Below, piece after piece: positions 24,203 to 32,825 of a stretch of DNA of 64,000 nt (positions within the stretch are counted from its first letter, which is position 1; the number at the start of each line of letters is the position of its first letter). The position numbers and the translations under genes are program-made. Origin of the DNA: VAZQ01 sp036557705 (GTDB lineage: Bacteria; Pseudomonadota; Alphaproteobacteria; Rhizobiales; Xanthobacteraceae); assembly GCA_036557705.1 (NCBI GenBank), contig DATBHB010000087.1, forward strand, positions 1 through 64,000, written 5' to 3'. The notes beneath the pieces are model-generated. The model was given only the letters and a program-made list of their open reading frames with translations. It had not been told where the DNA came from and searched no databases.

Positions 24203-25945
24203 ATGAAAGTACCCAATGCGTCCCAACCCACATCGGTCGCCATCATGGCGGCTCTGGCGTGCGCGCTGCTCGCAAGCACTGCTCCCGTTCGCGCCGCAGA
24301 TGTGACCTACGAGCGCCTGCTCAATCCGGAGCCGCAGAACTGGCTGATGCATCATCACGATTACGATGCGCAGCGCTATTCGCCGCTCCAAGAGATCAAC
24401 AAATCCAACATCAAGGATCTCAAGCTCGAATTCGCAGTGGCGCTTGCCGGCAAGTCTGCGGCCGACAGTCTCGAAGCGACGCCTCTGGTCGATGACGGCT
24501 TCATGTACATGGTCGACAGCTGGGGCGTGGTTTACAAGCTCGATGTGCGGTCCGGCAAAGCCGGCACGATCATGTGGAAGATGGACCCCAGCCTCTCCTA
24601 CCAGGACCGCAACCGCGGCGTGGCGCTGTGGGGCAATCTCGTCATTTCGGTCACCGGCTATGCCGGGCGCGTCATCGCCACCGATCGGGACACCGGCAAG
24701 GTGGTCTGGGACAAGAACCTCCTCGATCAGGCGGACCTCGAACTCACTGCCGCTCCGCTCGCGCTCAAGGATTCCATCCTGGTTGGCGGCTCCGGCGGAG
24801 ATCGCGGACTGCGCAACTGGGTCGCAGCGCTCGATCCCAAGACCGGCGACCTGAAATGGAAGACCTATTCTATTCCGGCGCCCGGCGAGCCCGGCAGCGA
24901 GACCTGGAAAGACAACCACAATTCCTGGGAGACCGGCGGCGGGGCGTTCTTCGGCACCGGCGCTTACGATCCCGCGACCAATCTGACCTATTGGGGTTCG
25001 GGCAATCCGGTCCCAGCCTACGATTCCAGTTATCGCCCCGGTGACAACCTCTACACCAACAGCGCCATCGCCTTCGATGCGGCGAACGGAAAGATCAGCT
25101 GGTATTTCCAGTACACGCCGAACGACAATCACGACTATGACGAGATCGGCAGCCACATGCTGATCGATACCAAGGTCAACGGCGAGAACCGCAAAATCAT
25201 CGTGCATCCGGCCCGCAACGGCTTTGGTTACATGCTCGACCGGCTCAACGGTCAGTTTCTCAAGGGGACACAGATCGTCAAGGAACTGACCTGGACCAAG
25301 GGCCTCGACCCGAAGACCGGCCGCCCGCTCGATTACGATCCCGGGCGCGATGTCCAGGTCTATGCCGAGGGCGCCGGGTCGGTGGCCGACAAGAACACGC
25401 ATCGCATCTGTCCGAGCGCGACCGGCGGCACCAATTTCTGGCCGTCCTCCTACAGCCGCAAGACCGGCTACGTGTACATACCCGCAGCCGAGGGCTGCGG
25501 GCAGGTTTCGGTCGATACCAGCGCCCACGTCAAGGGAAAGTTCGGCGGCGGCGGCGGCGGAGGCAGCGAGCGCATCACCAGTTCGTTCACGATCCTCGAC
25601 CCCGGCTCGGGCGAGATCAAGAAGCGCGTCGAGCTGCCCTATCCCAATTCCTCGGGCGTACTTTCGACCGCGGGCGGAATCGCGGTGACGGCGCTGCTTG
25701 ACGGTTCAATCATGGCCTTCGACGACCAGACGCTCGATTTGCTGTGGCACATCAATGTCGGTTCCGCCTTCAATGCGCCGCCGATGAGCTATTCGATCAA
25801 CGGCAAGCAATACATTGCTATCGCCTCCGGTCCGTGCTGCGTGCGGCCGTCCGGACAGATCGCCAACTCCAAATCGCGCATCGCGCGAACCCCGGAATTG
25901 CGCGACATGTCGCAGGCGACGGTGCTTTACGTGTTTGGCTTATAG
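24203..25945 (+). CDS. PQQ-dependent alcohol dehydrogenase-type quinoprotein, Asp-x-Asp (lanthanide-type)
   Basis: A 580-residue periplasmic eight-bladed propeller with a signal peptide (MAALACALLASTAPVRA). The W-motif repeats (NWLMHHHDYDAQRYSPLQEI, DRDTGKVVWDKNLLD, DPKTGDLKWKTYSIPAPGEP, FDAANGKISWYFQYTPND) place it with methanol/ethanol-family quinoproteins without a cytochrome domain. In HDYDEIGSHMLI the catalytic Asp311 is followed two residues later by Asp313, the extra ligand seen in lanthanide-dependent XoxF-like enzymes. A glycine-rich loop (about residues 450-456) is unusual. GGAGG precedes the ATG. No pqq or cytochrome gene is nearby. Confidence 0.9.
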   Translation: MKVPNASQPTSVAIMAALACALLASTAPVRAADVTYERLLNPEPQNWLMHHHDYDAQRYSPLQEINKSNIKDLKLEFAVALAGKSAADSLEATPLVDDGFMYMVDSWGVVYKLDVRSGKAGTIMWKMDPSLSYQDRNRGVALWGNLVISVTGYAGRVIATDRDTGKVVWDKNLLDQADLELTAAPLALKDSILVGGSGGDRGLRNWVAALDPKTGDLKWKTYSIPAPGEPGSETWKDNHNSWETGGGAFFGTGAYDPATNLTYWGSGNPVPAYDSSYRPGDNLYTNSAIAFDAANGKISWYFQYTPNDNHDYDEIGSHMLIDTKVNGENRKIIVHPARNGFGYMLDRLNGQFLKGTQIVKELTWTKGLDPKTGRPLDYDPGRDVQVYAEGAGSVADKNTHRICPSATGGTNFWPSSYSRKTGYVYIPAAEGCGQVSVDTSAHVKGKFGGGGGGGSERITSSFTILDPGSGEIKKRVELPYPNSSGVLSTAGGIAVTALLDGSIMAFDDQTLDLLWHINVGSAFNAPPMSYSINGKQYIAIASGPCCVRPSGQIANSKSRIARTPELRDMSQATVLYVFGL

Positions 25946-26077
25946 CCGCATTGCAACAACGTGGCCGTGCTTGCCGCTTGCTTGCGGCAGCCGGTCGCGC
26001 CGGAAGGTCAAGCAACGTCCGAGAAGGAACAACAATAAAGGAAGATCCACCTTACATGGAGCAGCCCGATTGAGCAT

Positions 26078-26578
26078 CTATTCTTTTTCCCAGACCAGGG
26101 TTCCTATGACCATTCCGCCCGGTACGTTCGGGTTCGGGATAGGAGCCGTGGTGATGTATAACTTTCCTGCTTCTACTCGCCAGAAGCGCACCTGCTCGGT
26201 GCCTGTCCATCCTTCGTTCCACGCAACATCGACCTTGGTGATGAACTTGTCGCCTTCAAGCCGATATTTTCCAGTATATGCGATCATGGAACGGAAGGCC
26301 GCGGCTTGATCGTCCGGTGTTTGTGGCGGCTTGCGCCCGTCCGCCGCCACCAATGCGAAGAACCGGCCATCCGGCGTGAACCCGATATGTCCATTCGGAT
26401 GCGCGCCATAAAGGTCATTGCGCTGCTTACTCTGGACGTCCTCCGTGTAGAACGAGACAAGTTTCCAATTGCCAAGCAGCTTTTCCCTATCCTGGGCAGC
26501 TGCGGGTATGGCAAGGAAGCACAACAGGTACAATTGAGTCATCAGTACTGCGACGGAACGCTCAACGGCCCTCTTCAT
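26078..26578 (-). CDS. Lipocalin-like domain secreted protein
   Basis: A 166-residue protein with signal peptide (VLMTQLYLLCFLAIPAAAQ). The body LLGNWKLVSFYTEDV, HPNGHIGFTPDGRFFALVA, YTGKYRLEGDKFITKVDVAW and RFWRVEAGKLYITTAPIPNP matches the lipocalin-like domain family (PF13924 type): a G-x-W near the start and alternating beta strands. It probably binds a small hydrophobic molecule in the periplasm. The ATG at 26578 follows AGGAGA. It sits between the two convergent quinoprotein genes, so it might take part in the same process; this is inference. Confidence 0.83.
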   Translation of the reverse strand: MKRAVERSVAVLMTQLYLLCFLAIPAAAQDREKLLGNWKLVSFYTEDVQSKQRNDLYGAHPNGHIGFTPDGRFFALVAADGRKPPQTPDDQAAAFRSMIAYTGKYRLEGDKFITKVDVAWNEGWTGTEQVRFWRVEAGKLYITTAPIPNPNVPGGMVIGTLVWEKE

Positions 26579-26641
26579 CGATTGCTCTCCTGTTGCTTTA
26601 GCGTGTGTCCAGCGCCGTGCGCGCAGACACGTAGTCCTGCG

Positions 26642-26788
26642 CCACCTCTCCCCGCTTGCGGGGAGAGGTCGATTTCGAGCGCAGCGAGAAATCGGGTGAG
26701 GGGCATCCGCCACGGTCCCGGCTTGTCAAGGAGCCCCTCACCCGGATCGCTAACGCGATCCGACCTCTCCCCGCAAGCGGGGAGAGGT
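26642..26788. repeat. Palindromic intergenic element, double copy in inverted orientation
   Basis: Two hairpins of the CTCCCCGC family (26645-26668 with TTG loop sequence CCGCTTGCGG, and 26764-26787 with CCGCAAGCGG) face each other. Between them, GATTTCGAGCGCAGCGAGAAATC and GGATCGCTAACGCGATCC form further hairpins. The unit GGTGAGGGGC is mirrored by GCCCCTCACC. This is the most complete copy of the family in the window. Confidence 0.85.
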
Positions 26789-26850
26789 AACAGAGACTAC
26801 GGCACGGCAAGCGAGTCCACTCCTGCAATGCGAATTCATCGGAATTCGCT

Positions 26851-28593
26851 CTACAGGCCAAACACCGCCACGATCGCGGACGGCTGATAGAGCACGGCGC
26901 CCCGCAGCCCGGCTGCGCCGCCCGCCACCACCGCGATGTATTGCTTGTCCCCGACGCCGTAGCTCATGGGCGGCGCCGTAATCGGCGTGCCCAGGCCAAA
27001 GCTCCACAGCTCCTTGAGGCTATCGGCATCGTAGGCAGCGAAGCGCCCGTCGTGATGGCCGGTGAACAGCAGATCGCCGGCCGTGCTCAGCAATCCGGAC
27101 TCGTTCGCGATCGGGAACTGCTCCTTCGCAATTACCTTTCCGGTGCGCACATCGAGCGCCCATAACGCACCGTGCGCGCTGGAGCGGCCGACCGCCTGAC
27201 AGCACATCCGCTGACCGACCCAGTCCTTGGTCTCGTCCATCGGGGTTTTGATGATATAACCCGCGGTGCAACCCTCGCCGCCCGCCACATAGGCGATCAT
27301 GCGTTTGGCATCGAACGTCGGCGGAAAGAACGTCGGCGAGCCGCTCCACCAGGGACAGGCTTCCTGGCCCGGCTTGTTTCGCAACGTTCCGATGCCGGCG
27401 TAAGGCTGAACGTCGCGCGCCGGATCGTAATCGATCGGCTTGCCGGTCTTTGCATCGATGCCGCGCGTCCAGGTCACCTTCTCCTGATACTGGTCGGCGC
27501 GAATGAACTGGCCGTTCGCGCGATCGAGCGTGTAGTAGAACCCGTTGCGCGAGAAATTGGCCACGACCTTTCGAGTTTCTCCATTGATCGTGGTTTCGTA
27601 GAGCATTTTCGGGCTGGGCGTGTCGAAATCCCAATGCTCGTTCGGCGTCTCCTGGAAAAACCACGCGATCCTTCCGGTATCGGCATCGAGCGCGATGGTG
27701 CTCGCGGTATAGAGATTGTCGCCCGGCCGGAATTCCGGATCGAAAGTCGGAAAGGCGTCGCCGGTGCCGTAATAGACGAGATTGGTCACCGGATCGAAGG
27801 AGGCGGTCTGCCAGACACTCGCGCCGCCGATTCGCCAGGCGCTGTGGTTGTCCTTCCAGGTCTCCGAGCCGGGCTCGCCCGGGGCCGGTATGGTGAAGGT
27901 TCGCCACGCGAGCTGGCCGGTGTTGACGTCCCAGGCGCCGACCCAGCTCCGCGTTCCCATCGAGCCGCCGGTGCTTTCCCCGGCAAGCACGAGTTCCTTG
28001 CCGGCGCGGGTCTTGAGCGTCAACGGGGCGGCCGAGAAGCCCTGCACTTTCGAGGGCGTGCCGGTTACCGGGTCGGTCGGCGCCGCCCCCTGCACCTCCC
28101 AGACCACCTCGCCGGAATCGCGATTGAGCGCGATCACGCGCGCATCGTAGGTGGTGACGAAAACCTTGTTCCCGTACATGGCGATGCCGCGGCTGGTGCG
28201 CGCCCGCGTGATCTTCGGATCGTAGCGCCACAGCGGAATGGCCTCGGTGCCGCTGCGCACGTCAAACTTCGTCACGCGGCTCCAGGTATCGGCCACGTAC
28301 ATGAATCCGTCATCCACCAATGGCGTCCCCTCCTCCTTGCCGCGCTTGGTGCCACCGGTCGACGTTCCCCCGATCGAGACCAGGAATTTCAGCTTGAGGT
28401 CCTTGATATTGGTGCGATTGATTTCGCTGAGCGGCGAGTGGCGGGAATTGTCATAGTCGCGGTGGACCATGAGCCAGTCTTGCGGCTCACGCGCTGAATC
28501 GAGCAGGCGCTGTGGCGTGACATCGGCCGCAGAGGCTTCGAGCGAGACAAGCGCAAAGGCGATCGAGCAGAGGCCCGCGAACAACTTCGACAT
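26851..28593 (-). CDS. PQQ-dependent alcohol dehydrogenase-type quinoprotein, Asp-x-Asp (lanthanide-type)
   Basis: A second 580-residue quinoprotein, convergent with the first and clearly related (DWLMVHRDYDNSRHSPLSEI, TFTIPAPGEPGSETWKDNHS, VTNLVYYGTGDAFPTFDPEF). It has a signal peptide (LCSIAFALVSLEASAA) and the motif HWDFDTPSPKML, with Asp322 and Asp324 in the Asp-x-Asp arrangement of lanthanide enzymes. A vicinal Cys pair (RMCCQAVG, about residues 465-468) is present, not at the position of the methanol dehydrogenase disulfide ring. GGAAGGA precedes the ATG. The sequences differ widely outside the propeller motifs, so the duplication is old and the substrates may differ. Confidence 0.9.
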   Translation of the reverse strand: MSKLFAGLCSIAFALVSLEASAADVTPQRLLDSAREPQDWLMVHRDYDNSRHSPLSEINRTNIKDLKLKFLVSIGGTSTGGTKRGKEEGTPLVDDGFMYVADTWSRVTKFDVRSGTEAIPLWRYDPKITRARTSRGIAMYGNKVFVTTYDARVIALNRDSGEVVWEVQGAAPTDPVTGTPSKVQGFSAAPLTLKTRAGKELVLAGESTGGSMGTRSWVGAWDVNTGQLAWRTFTIPAPGEPGSETWKDNHSAWRIGGASVWQTASFDPVTNLVYYGTGDAFPTFDPEFRPGDNLYTASTIALDADTGRIAWFFQETPNEHWDFDTPSPKMLYETTINGETRKVVANFSRNGFYYTLDRANGQFIRADQYQEKVTWTRGIDAKTGKPIDYDPARDVQPYAGIGTLRNKPGQEACPWWSGSPTFFPPTFDAKRMIAYVAGGEGCTAGYIIKTPMDETKDWVGQRMCCQAVGRSSAHGALWALDVRTGKVIAKEQFPIANESGLLSTAGDLLFTGHHDGRFAAYDADSLKELWSFGLGTPITAPPMSYGVGDKQYIAVVAGGAAGLRGAVLYQPSAIVAVFGL

Positions 28594-28696
28594 GTCCTTC
28601 CCTCCCGTCTCATTACGCCACGCGACTTAATTCATTTTACATGCAAACAGCCGTTCATGTCTTGTGATTCGAGGGGCACGGTCGACTCTCTCTCGC

Positions 28697-29083
28697 CGTC
28701 ATCCTGAGGCGCTCGCCCGGCGTCTTCGGCCGGGCGAGCCTCGAAGAGCGTCATCCTGAGGCGCGCGCGCCCCCTTACTTGGGCGCGCGCCTCGAAGGAT
28801 GAACGGCCCGGGTCGCGCAATTTGCGGCGAGTTGTCATTCGTCATCCTTCGAGGCTCGCGCGCGAAGGTGCGCGCTCGCGCCTCAGGATGACAATCAGAG
28901 AGAGCGCCTGGCGCCTAACAACGCAATAAACGTTCGTTGGTGAAAAGCAATTTATGCGCTTGCTGGAACGCCGAGCCGCCGATGTTCAACGGATCAACAG
29001 CTTGTCAATGGCGCAAGTCGTAATTGCCCGAACGCAATTACGGCCGGCCACTGGGGCCGGCCGCAATCGAAGGGCGTTGTCGG
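28697..29083. repeat. Direct repeat A (about 380 bp) flanking higBA
   Basis: This stretch matches 29930-30316 in the same orientation with few changes: a CATCCTGAGG...CCTCGAAGG palindrome cluster, CGGCCCGGGTCGCGC, AATTTGCGGCGAGTTGTC, a second cluster, GGCGCCTAACAA, GCAATAAACGTTCGTTGG, GCCGAGCCGCCGATGTTCAA, and the hairpin GGCCGGCCACTGGGGCCGGC. Small indels separate the copies. Position 28620-28696 and the rest of the gap show no gene. Confidence 0.85.
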
Positions 29084-29181
29084 GACGGCCGGACGTAAGA
29101 CCATACGACGGTATTGGGACCCTCATCGGGCGGAGGCAGAAAGCAACCTATCGAACCATTCAAATAAAGCGAATCGCCCCG

Positions 29182-29487
29182 CTACTCTGCCGCAAGCATT
29201 CTGATACGAGGCTCGACTTTTGGCCAATCGGTCGCTCGCGCGCGCCGCAAGTCGTAATCGGACTGCAGGTTCATCCAAAGCTCAGGGGTAGTGCCGAAAT
29301 ATTTAGCCAGTCGCAGCGCGATCGATGCAGTGATAGACGAGCGACCGTGCACGATGCCGTTGATTCGGGCAGGACTTACGTCAATGTCTCGGGCAAGCCG
29401 ATTCTGGCTGAGGCGATAAGGTTTCATGAACTCTTCGGCCAAGATTTCGCCGGGAGGGATAGGCTCCAGCTTCTTTGGCTTTGCCAT
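29182..29487 (-). CDS. higA: HigA family addiction-module antitoxin
   Basis: The 101-residue protein opens MAKPKKLEPIPPGEILAEEF, the typical HigA entry, followed by an XRE-type helix-turn-helix (MKPYRLSQNRLARDIDVSPA, RINGIVHGRSSITASIALRL). The C-terminal AKYFGTTPELWMNLQSDYDL is nearly diagnostic. HigA neutralises HigB and represses the operon. The ATG follows AAGGAG. It is 11 bp downstream of higB, the usual toxin-first order. Confidence 0.94.
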   Translation of the reverse strand: MAKPKKLEPIPPGEILAEEFMKPYRLSQNRLARDIDVSPARINGIVHGRSSITASIALRLAKYFGTTPELWMNLQSDYDLRRARATDWPKVEPRIRMLAAE

Positions 29488-29498
29488 ATTTCTTCTCC

Positions 29499-29777
29499 TT
29501 AATGATAGTCGACGATCTCGACGTCCTCGGCATTGCCGTCCCGCCATACGAAGCAGATGCGCCACTGCCTGTTGATCCGAATCGAATGCTGCCCGGTGCG
29601 ATCACCTTTCAATGCTTCAAGCTGGTTGCCGGGCCGTGACCGAAGATCATTCAACGAGCCGGCGCCGTGCAGGACCAGAAGTTTTCGCCTGGCCGAACGC
29701 TCAATGCCGCGGAACCGCCGCACGTCTTCATCTGCAAATAGCCTTGCTGTGGCGGCGTCCTTGAACGATCGAATCAC
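29499..29777 (-). CDS. higB: HigB/RelE family toxin
   Basis: The 92-residue protein, read from GTG 29777 as MIRSFKDAATARLFADEDVR, is a HigB-type ribosome-dependent mRNA interferase. The conserved segments are RRKLLVLHGAGSLNDLRSRP, NQLEALKGDRTGQHSIRINR and QWRICFVWRDGNAEDVEIVD, ending in the usual YH. It cuts mRNA on translating ribosomes when HigA is lost. A TTG one codon earlier is possible. The pair lies between two direct repeats (28697-29083 and 29930-30316). Confidence 0.94.
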   Translation of the reverse strand: MIRSFKDAATARLFADEDVRRFRGIERSARRKLLVLHGAGSLNDLRSRPGNQLEALKGDRTGQHSIRINRQWRICFVWRDGNAEDVEIVDYH

Positions 29778-29929
29778 CAATATGCACGTATTCTATGAGA
29801 GAGAATACTGCAAGGAGAATGCGACCAGAGGATAGCGCGCGCCGCTGCTGGCGCACTGGTTCGCTCAATATTGGATGATCGAAGTCAAACGCCATCGAAA
29901 GCGCCTCGGGACCTGGAGACTCCCTGAGA

Positions 29930-30316
29930 CCCTCATCATGAGGTGTTCGCCCCGCATCTTCGACCGGGCGAGCCTCGAAGACCGTCATCCTGAGGCGCGC
30001 GCGCCCCCTTACTTGGGCGCGCGCCTCGAAGGATGAACGGCCCGGGTCGCGCGAATAACAATTTGCGGCGAGTTGTCGTTCGTCATCCTTCGAGGCTCGC
30101 GCGCGAAGGTGCGCGCTCGCGCCTCAGGATGACGATCAGAGAGAGCGTCTGGCGCCTAACAATGCAATAAACGTTCGTTGGTGAAATATGCGCTTGCCGG
30201 AACGCCGAGCCGCCGATGTTCAACGGATCAACCGCTTGTCAATGGCACAAGTCGCAATTGCCCGAACGCAATTACGGCCGGCCACTGGGGCCGGCCGCAA
30301 TCGAAGGGCCTTGCCG
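29930..30316. repeat. Direct repeat B (about 380 bp) flanking higBA
   Basis: Second copy of the repeat at 28697-29083, same orientation. It ends 10 bp before the stop of the small secreted protein gene at 30326-30553, so it looks like the native downstream region of that gene. The interval 29778-29929 holds only the higB upstream region. Confidence 0.85.
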
Positions 30317-30325
30317 GCATGGAAA

Positions 30326-30553
30326 TCAATCGCCAAGGTTTTCCCGGATGCCCTGATCCTGAATCTTCATGTACGTCTGCTCCTTCGCCGTGTTCGCCGA
30401 GCGCACCGCAGCGAAGCTCAGGTAGGTGCCTGCCGGCACCTGCCGGGCGGTCGCGGAGGGATGACGGACGGGGTGCTTGGGAGCCGCGACGGAGGCGGAA
30501 GCGGTGGCGAGAACGAGCGCAACCGCAAGCGCGATCTTCGACGTGGTCAACAT
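30326..30553 (-). CDS. Small secreted protein of Bradyrhizobium type (unknown function)
   Basis: Seventy-five residues with a clear signal peptide (MLTTSKIALAVALVLATASA, cleavage likely after SVAA), followed by PKHPVRHPSATARQVPAGTY and a short tail with TYMKIQDQGIRENLGD. I recall very similar small exported proteins in Bradyrhizobium and relatives, often in several copies; no function is known. AAGGAGA precedes the ATG. A GC-rich hairpin at about 30274-30299 downstream could act as its terminator. Confidence 0.8.
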   Translation of the reverse strand: MLTTSKIALAVALVLATASASVAAPKHPVRHPSATARQVPAGTYLSFAAVRSANTAKEQTYMKIQDQGIRENLGD

Positions 30554-30783
30554 GGCAGTGTCTCCTTTTGTGCCGAGATCAAGGACCTTCCTTGATTGCT
30601 ATGAACACAGACATGTCGGAAGGCACCGGCGCTTTCTATTAACCAGAGGTCTTGTTTGGACTGACAGAAGGCTGAGCACGAGCGGGACCGGCGTGATAAG
30701 GCCATCCAAAGGTACTGCTACCAGTAACAGATGCGTGACGCCGGCTTGCAGGCTAAACTGCGACCCGAAATCGGAGGTTGTGG

Positions 30784-31110
30784 ATGAACAAGACTTGGAT
30801 CGGCCTCAGCATACGGGAACGGAATTTGCTTCTCGATGCATTACAGGCACTACGCGCCGCGCGACACGATCGGATTTCGTCAATCGACCGCTTAACCGCC
30901 AAGCTCGTTCATGCGGCGCAGTATCCGGAAATTACTATTGGCGTGCGCCGCGGACAGGTCCAATGGGTCAAGGGCAATCCGTTTCCAATTCGCGTCCTGG
31001 ACTACGACAACGATTATTGCGACGCGCCAGACGTCGATGAACATGGACAAAGGTGCTGGTTGTCGATTGAGCCCCGCGACAGGCGGCACGCGGCCCGCGC
31101 TTCGTCATAG
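30784..31110 (+). CDS. Hypothetical protein, accessory
   Basis: A 108-residue protein read from ATG 30784, 6 nt after GGAGG. The N-terminus MNKTWIGLSIRERNLLLDAL and RISSIDRLTAKLVHAA are helical; the middle VRRGQVQWVKGNPFPIRVLD is a likely beta region, followed by the acidic DYDNDYCDAPDVDE. No family is recognised. It stands 148 bp upstream of the MT-A70 gene in the same direction and could be part of the same accessory unit. Confidence 0.6.
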   Translation: MNKTWIGLSIRERNLLLDALQALRAARHDRISSIDRLTAKLVHAAQYPEITIGVRRGQVQWVKGNPFPIRVLDYDNDYCDAPDVDEHGQRCWLSIEPRDRRHAARASS

Positions 31111-31258
31111 GGGTAAGCAATTGCGGCGTCCGCGTCTGCCGCGTGGCGCGCGCTTCGGACACACAAAAGATTCGGAAATCATTGGCGAATCGGATATCTG
31201 GACAATCGGTTGCTCCTCAGGTATGTTCTCGTTATGTTCTCATCACCGGGCGCCCGAC

Positions 31259-31897
31259 ATGGTTGCAATCGGACTTGATCTGCTTGGGTTTGCGGGCGAG
31301 CGCCGATTCGCGACGATCCTTGCCGATCCGCCATGGCAATTCACGAATAAGACGGGGAAAGTCGCGCCCGAGCACAAGCGGCTTTCCCGCTATGCCACGC
31401 TTACGTTTGCCGAGATCGCTGACATTCCGGTCGGAAAGGTCAGTGTGGCAAAGGCTCACTTGTACCTTTGGTGCCCGAACGCCTTGTTGCCGCAAGGGCT
31501 TGAAATCATGAAAGCGTGGGGCTTCACCTACAAATCCAATATCGTTTGGCACAAGGTACGCAAGGACGGGGGTTCTGACGGCCGTGGGGTAGGCTTTTAT
31601 TTCCGCAACGTGACAGAACTAATTCTATTTGGCGTGCGAGGAAAAAACGCGCGCACGCTGGCGCCGGGCAGGCGTCAGGTTAATCTCCTGGCTACGCGCA
31701 AGCGCGAACACTCGCGCAAACCGGACGAGCAGTACGACATCATCGAAGCGTGCAGTCGTGGGCCCTACCTTGAGTTGTTCGCACGAGGGACGCGCCGAGG
31801 TTGGGCGACCTGGGGTAATCAAGCGGACGACGGATACCGCCCGACGTGGAAAACATACGCTAATCACTCGCAGGTAGTTCGGATTGCGGCGGAATAG
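31259..31897 (+). CDS. MT-A70 family adenine-N6 DNA methyltransferase
   Basis: The 212-residue protein has the MT-A70 catalytic motif ILADPPWQF (Asp23-Pro-Pro-Trp26), the downstream LYLWCPNALLPQGLEIMKAW, SNIVWHKVRKDG and GYYFRN-like GFYFRNVTELILFGVRG, and the closing GPYLELFARGTRRGWATWGN. Bacterial members form N6-methyladenine in DNA, often as orphan or type II modification enzymes. The start is uncertain: ATG 31259 has no clear ribosome site; ATG 31223 would add 12 residues. The stop is 3 bp from the stop of the convergent BglII/BstYI-type gene, so the two make a restriction-modification pair. Confidence 0.9.
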   Translation: MVAIGLDLLGFAGERRFATILADPPWQFTNKTGKVAPEHKRLSRYATLTFAEIADIPVGKVSVAKAHLYLWCPNALLPQGLEIMKAWGFTYKSNIVWHKVRKDGGSDGRGVGFYFRNVTELILFGVRGKNARTLAPGRRQVNLLATRKREHSRKPDEQYDIIEACSRGPYLELFARGTRRGWATWGNQADDGYRPTWKTYANHSQVVRIAAE

Positions 31898-31900
31898 CTG

Positions 31901-32722
31901 TTATTCGGTGTCGTCTTCGAGGGCTTTGCCTCCCTCTTCAATAAGCTTCCTGACCTCTCCGGGGTCTTCGCCAAAAGTCACAATCGAATCCGGTAGCCCA
32001 ATCAGCACGAGCGGGCAGGGATTGGCCACCCCCCGCTTGATGCGGTCGTCAAGCTTTCGCCAGTGTGTCGTCGAGGCGCCAAACTTGTCGGAAACAAACT
32101 GAGAGGTCCAGGCCTCCCGAAATGTAAGAGGGTTTCGCTTTCTTTGAACGCGCTTTAGGACCTCGTTCCGTTGGCGGGCAGTCTGTGAGTATCCTAAGTC
32201 TCCGAGCTGGTCAAAGCTCTCAATCTGATTCTCATCGGCCCAGCGTCGGACAAATTCTAACATCTTGTCCTGAAGCGATGCTCCGCGGGTGATGATGATT
32301 CCGACTGAAATAGCGCCTTCAGCGTGCAGCCGCTTAAAATTATCCAGATCGCGGTCAAAGAACGGGTCCTTATTATTCCACTCGATCTCTAACGCGATGC
32401 GATATCGCCTTCCATCCGGCCGGTCGAAAACTCGAACATGATCTAGCTTATGGGAGATCGACTCACGCGGCTCATCGTTAATAGTCTTTTTAATTGTAAA
32501 GGTCTCCTTCCGCCAATTTTTAGCGGCAAGGCCATTTCGAAGGCGTTGCGTGCCCTTTGTCTCTCCCCCGCCTGACCCGATGATCTCCTCGATCGGTACC
32601 GACTGACTTAGAATGACCTCTTCGAGTTCAACCGCGGCATCTGGAAAATCAATCTGCAAGATCGCGAACGCATGTGACACAAAATCAAGTTGGTAGCCCT
32701 TCTTTCTAAGCGCGTCGAACAT
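31901..32722 (-). CDS. BglII/BstYI family type II restriction endonuclease
   Basis: The 273-residue protein contains GSGGGETKGTQRLRNGL, KLDHVRVFDRPDG and the core LEIEWNNKDPFFDRDLDNFK followed by RLHAEGAISVGIIITRG. Against BglII as I remember it, Glu112-x-Glu114 corresponds to Glu93-x-Gln95, and Asp94 or Asp103 to the metal ligand Asp84; the Gln-to-Glu change is the common form in this branch. Enzymes of this family cut RGATCY or AGATCT sites; the exact site here is not known. The gene is richer in A and T than its surroundings, a sign of transfer. The adjacent MT-A70 enzyme is the likely protector. Confidence 0.9.
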   Translation of the reverse strand: MFDALRKKGYQLDFVSHAFAILQIDFPDAAVELEEVILSQSVPIEEIIGSGGGETKGTQRLRNGLAAKNWRKETFTIKKTINDEPRESISHKLDHVRVFDRPDGRRYRIALEIEWNNKDPFFDRDLDNFKRLHAEGAISVGIIITRGASLQDKMLEFVRRWADENQIESFDQLGDLGYSQTARQRNEVLKRVQRKRNPLTFREAWTSQFVSDKFGASTTHWRKLDDRIKRGVANPCPLVLIGLPDSIVTFGEDPGEVRKLIEEGGKALEDDTE

Positions 32723-32825
32723 GCAAAGCCGCTCCCGTCCAAGGGAGCGATATCAGATCAAGCTCACGGGATCTATCGAAGTTGACGCCGTTCGGAGCTT
32801 ACAGTCGATAGAAGCAACGTGGGAT

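Noticed and set aside
24161..25528. A 455-codon antisense frame opposite the first quinoprotein
   Set aside because: It has no recognisable domain, and the opposite strand encodes an evident enzyme with signal peptide and ribosome site. The same holds for antisense frames at 27172-28497, 45286-46569 and 49044-50486.
28697..30316. An insertion sequence carrying higBA
   Set aside because: No transposase or terminal inverted repeats typical of insertion sequences are present. The flanking copies are direct repeats built from dispersed intergenic palindromes.
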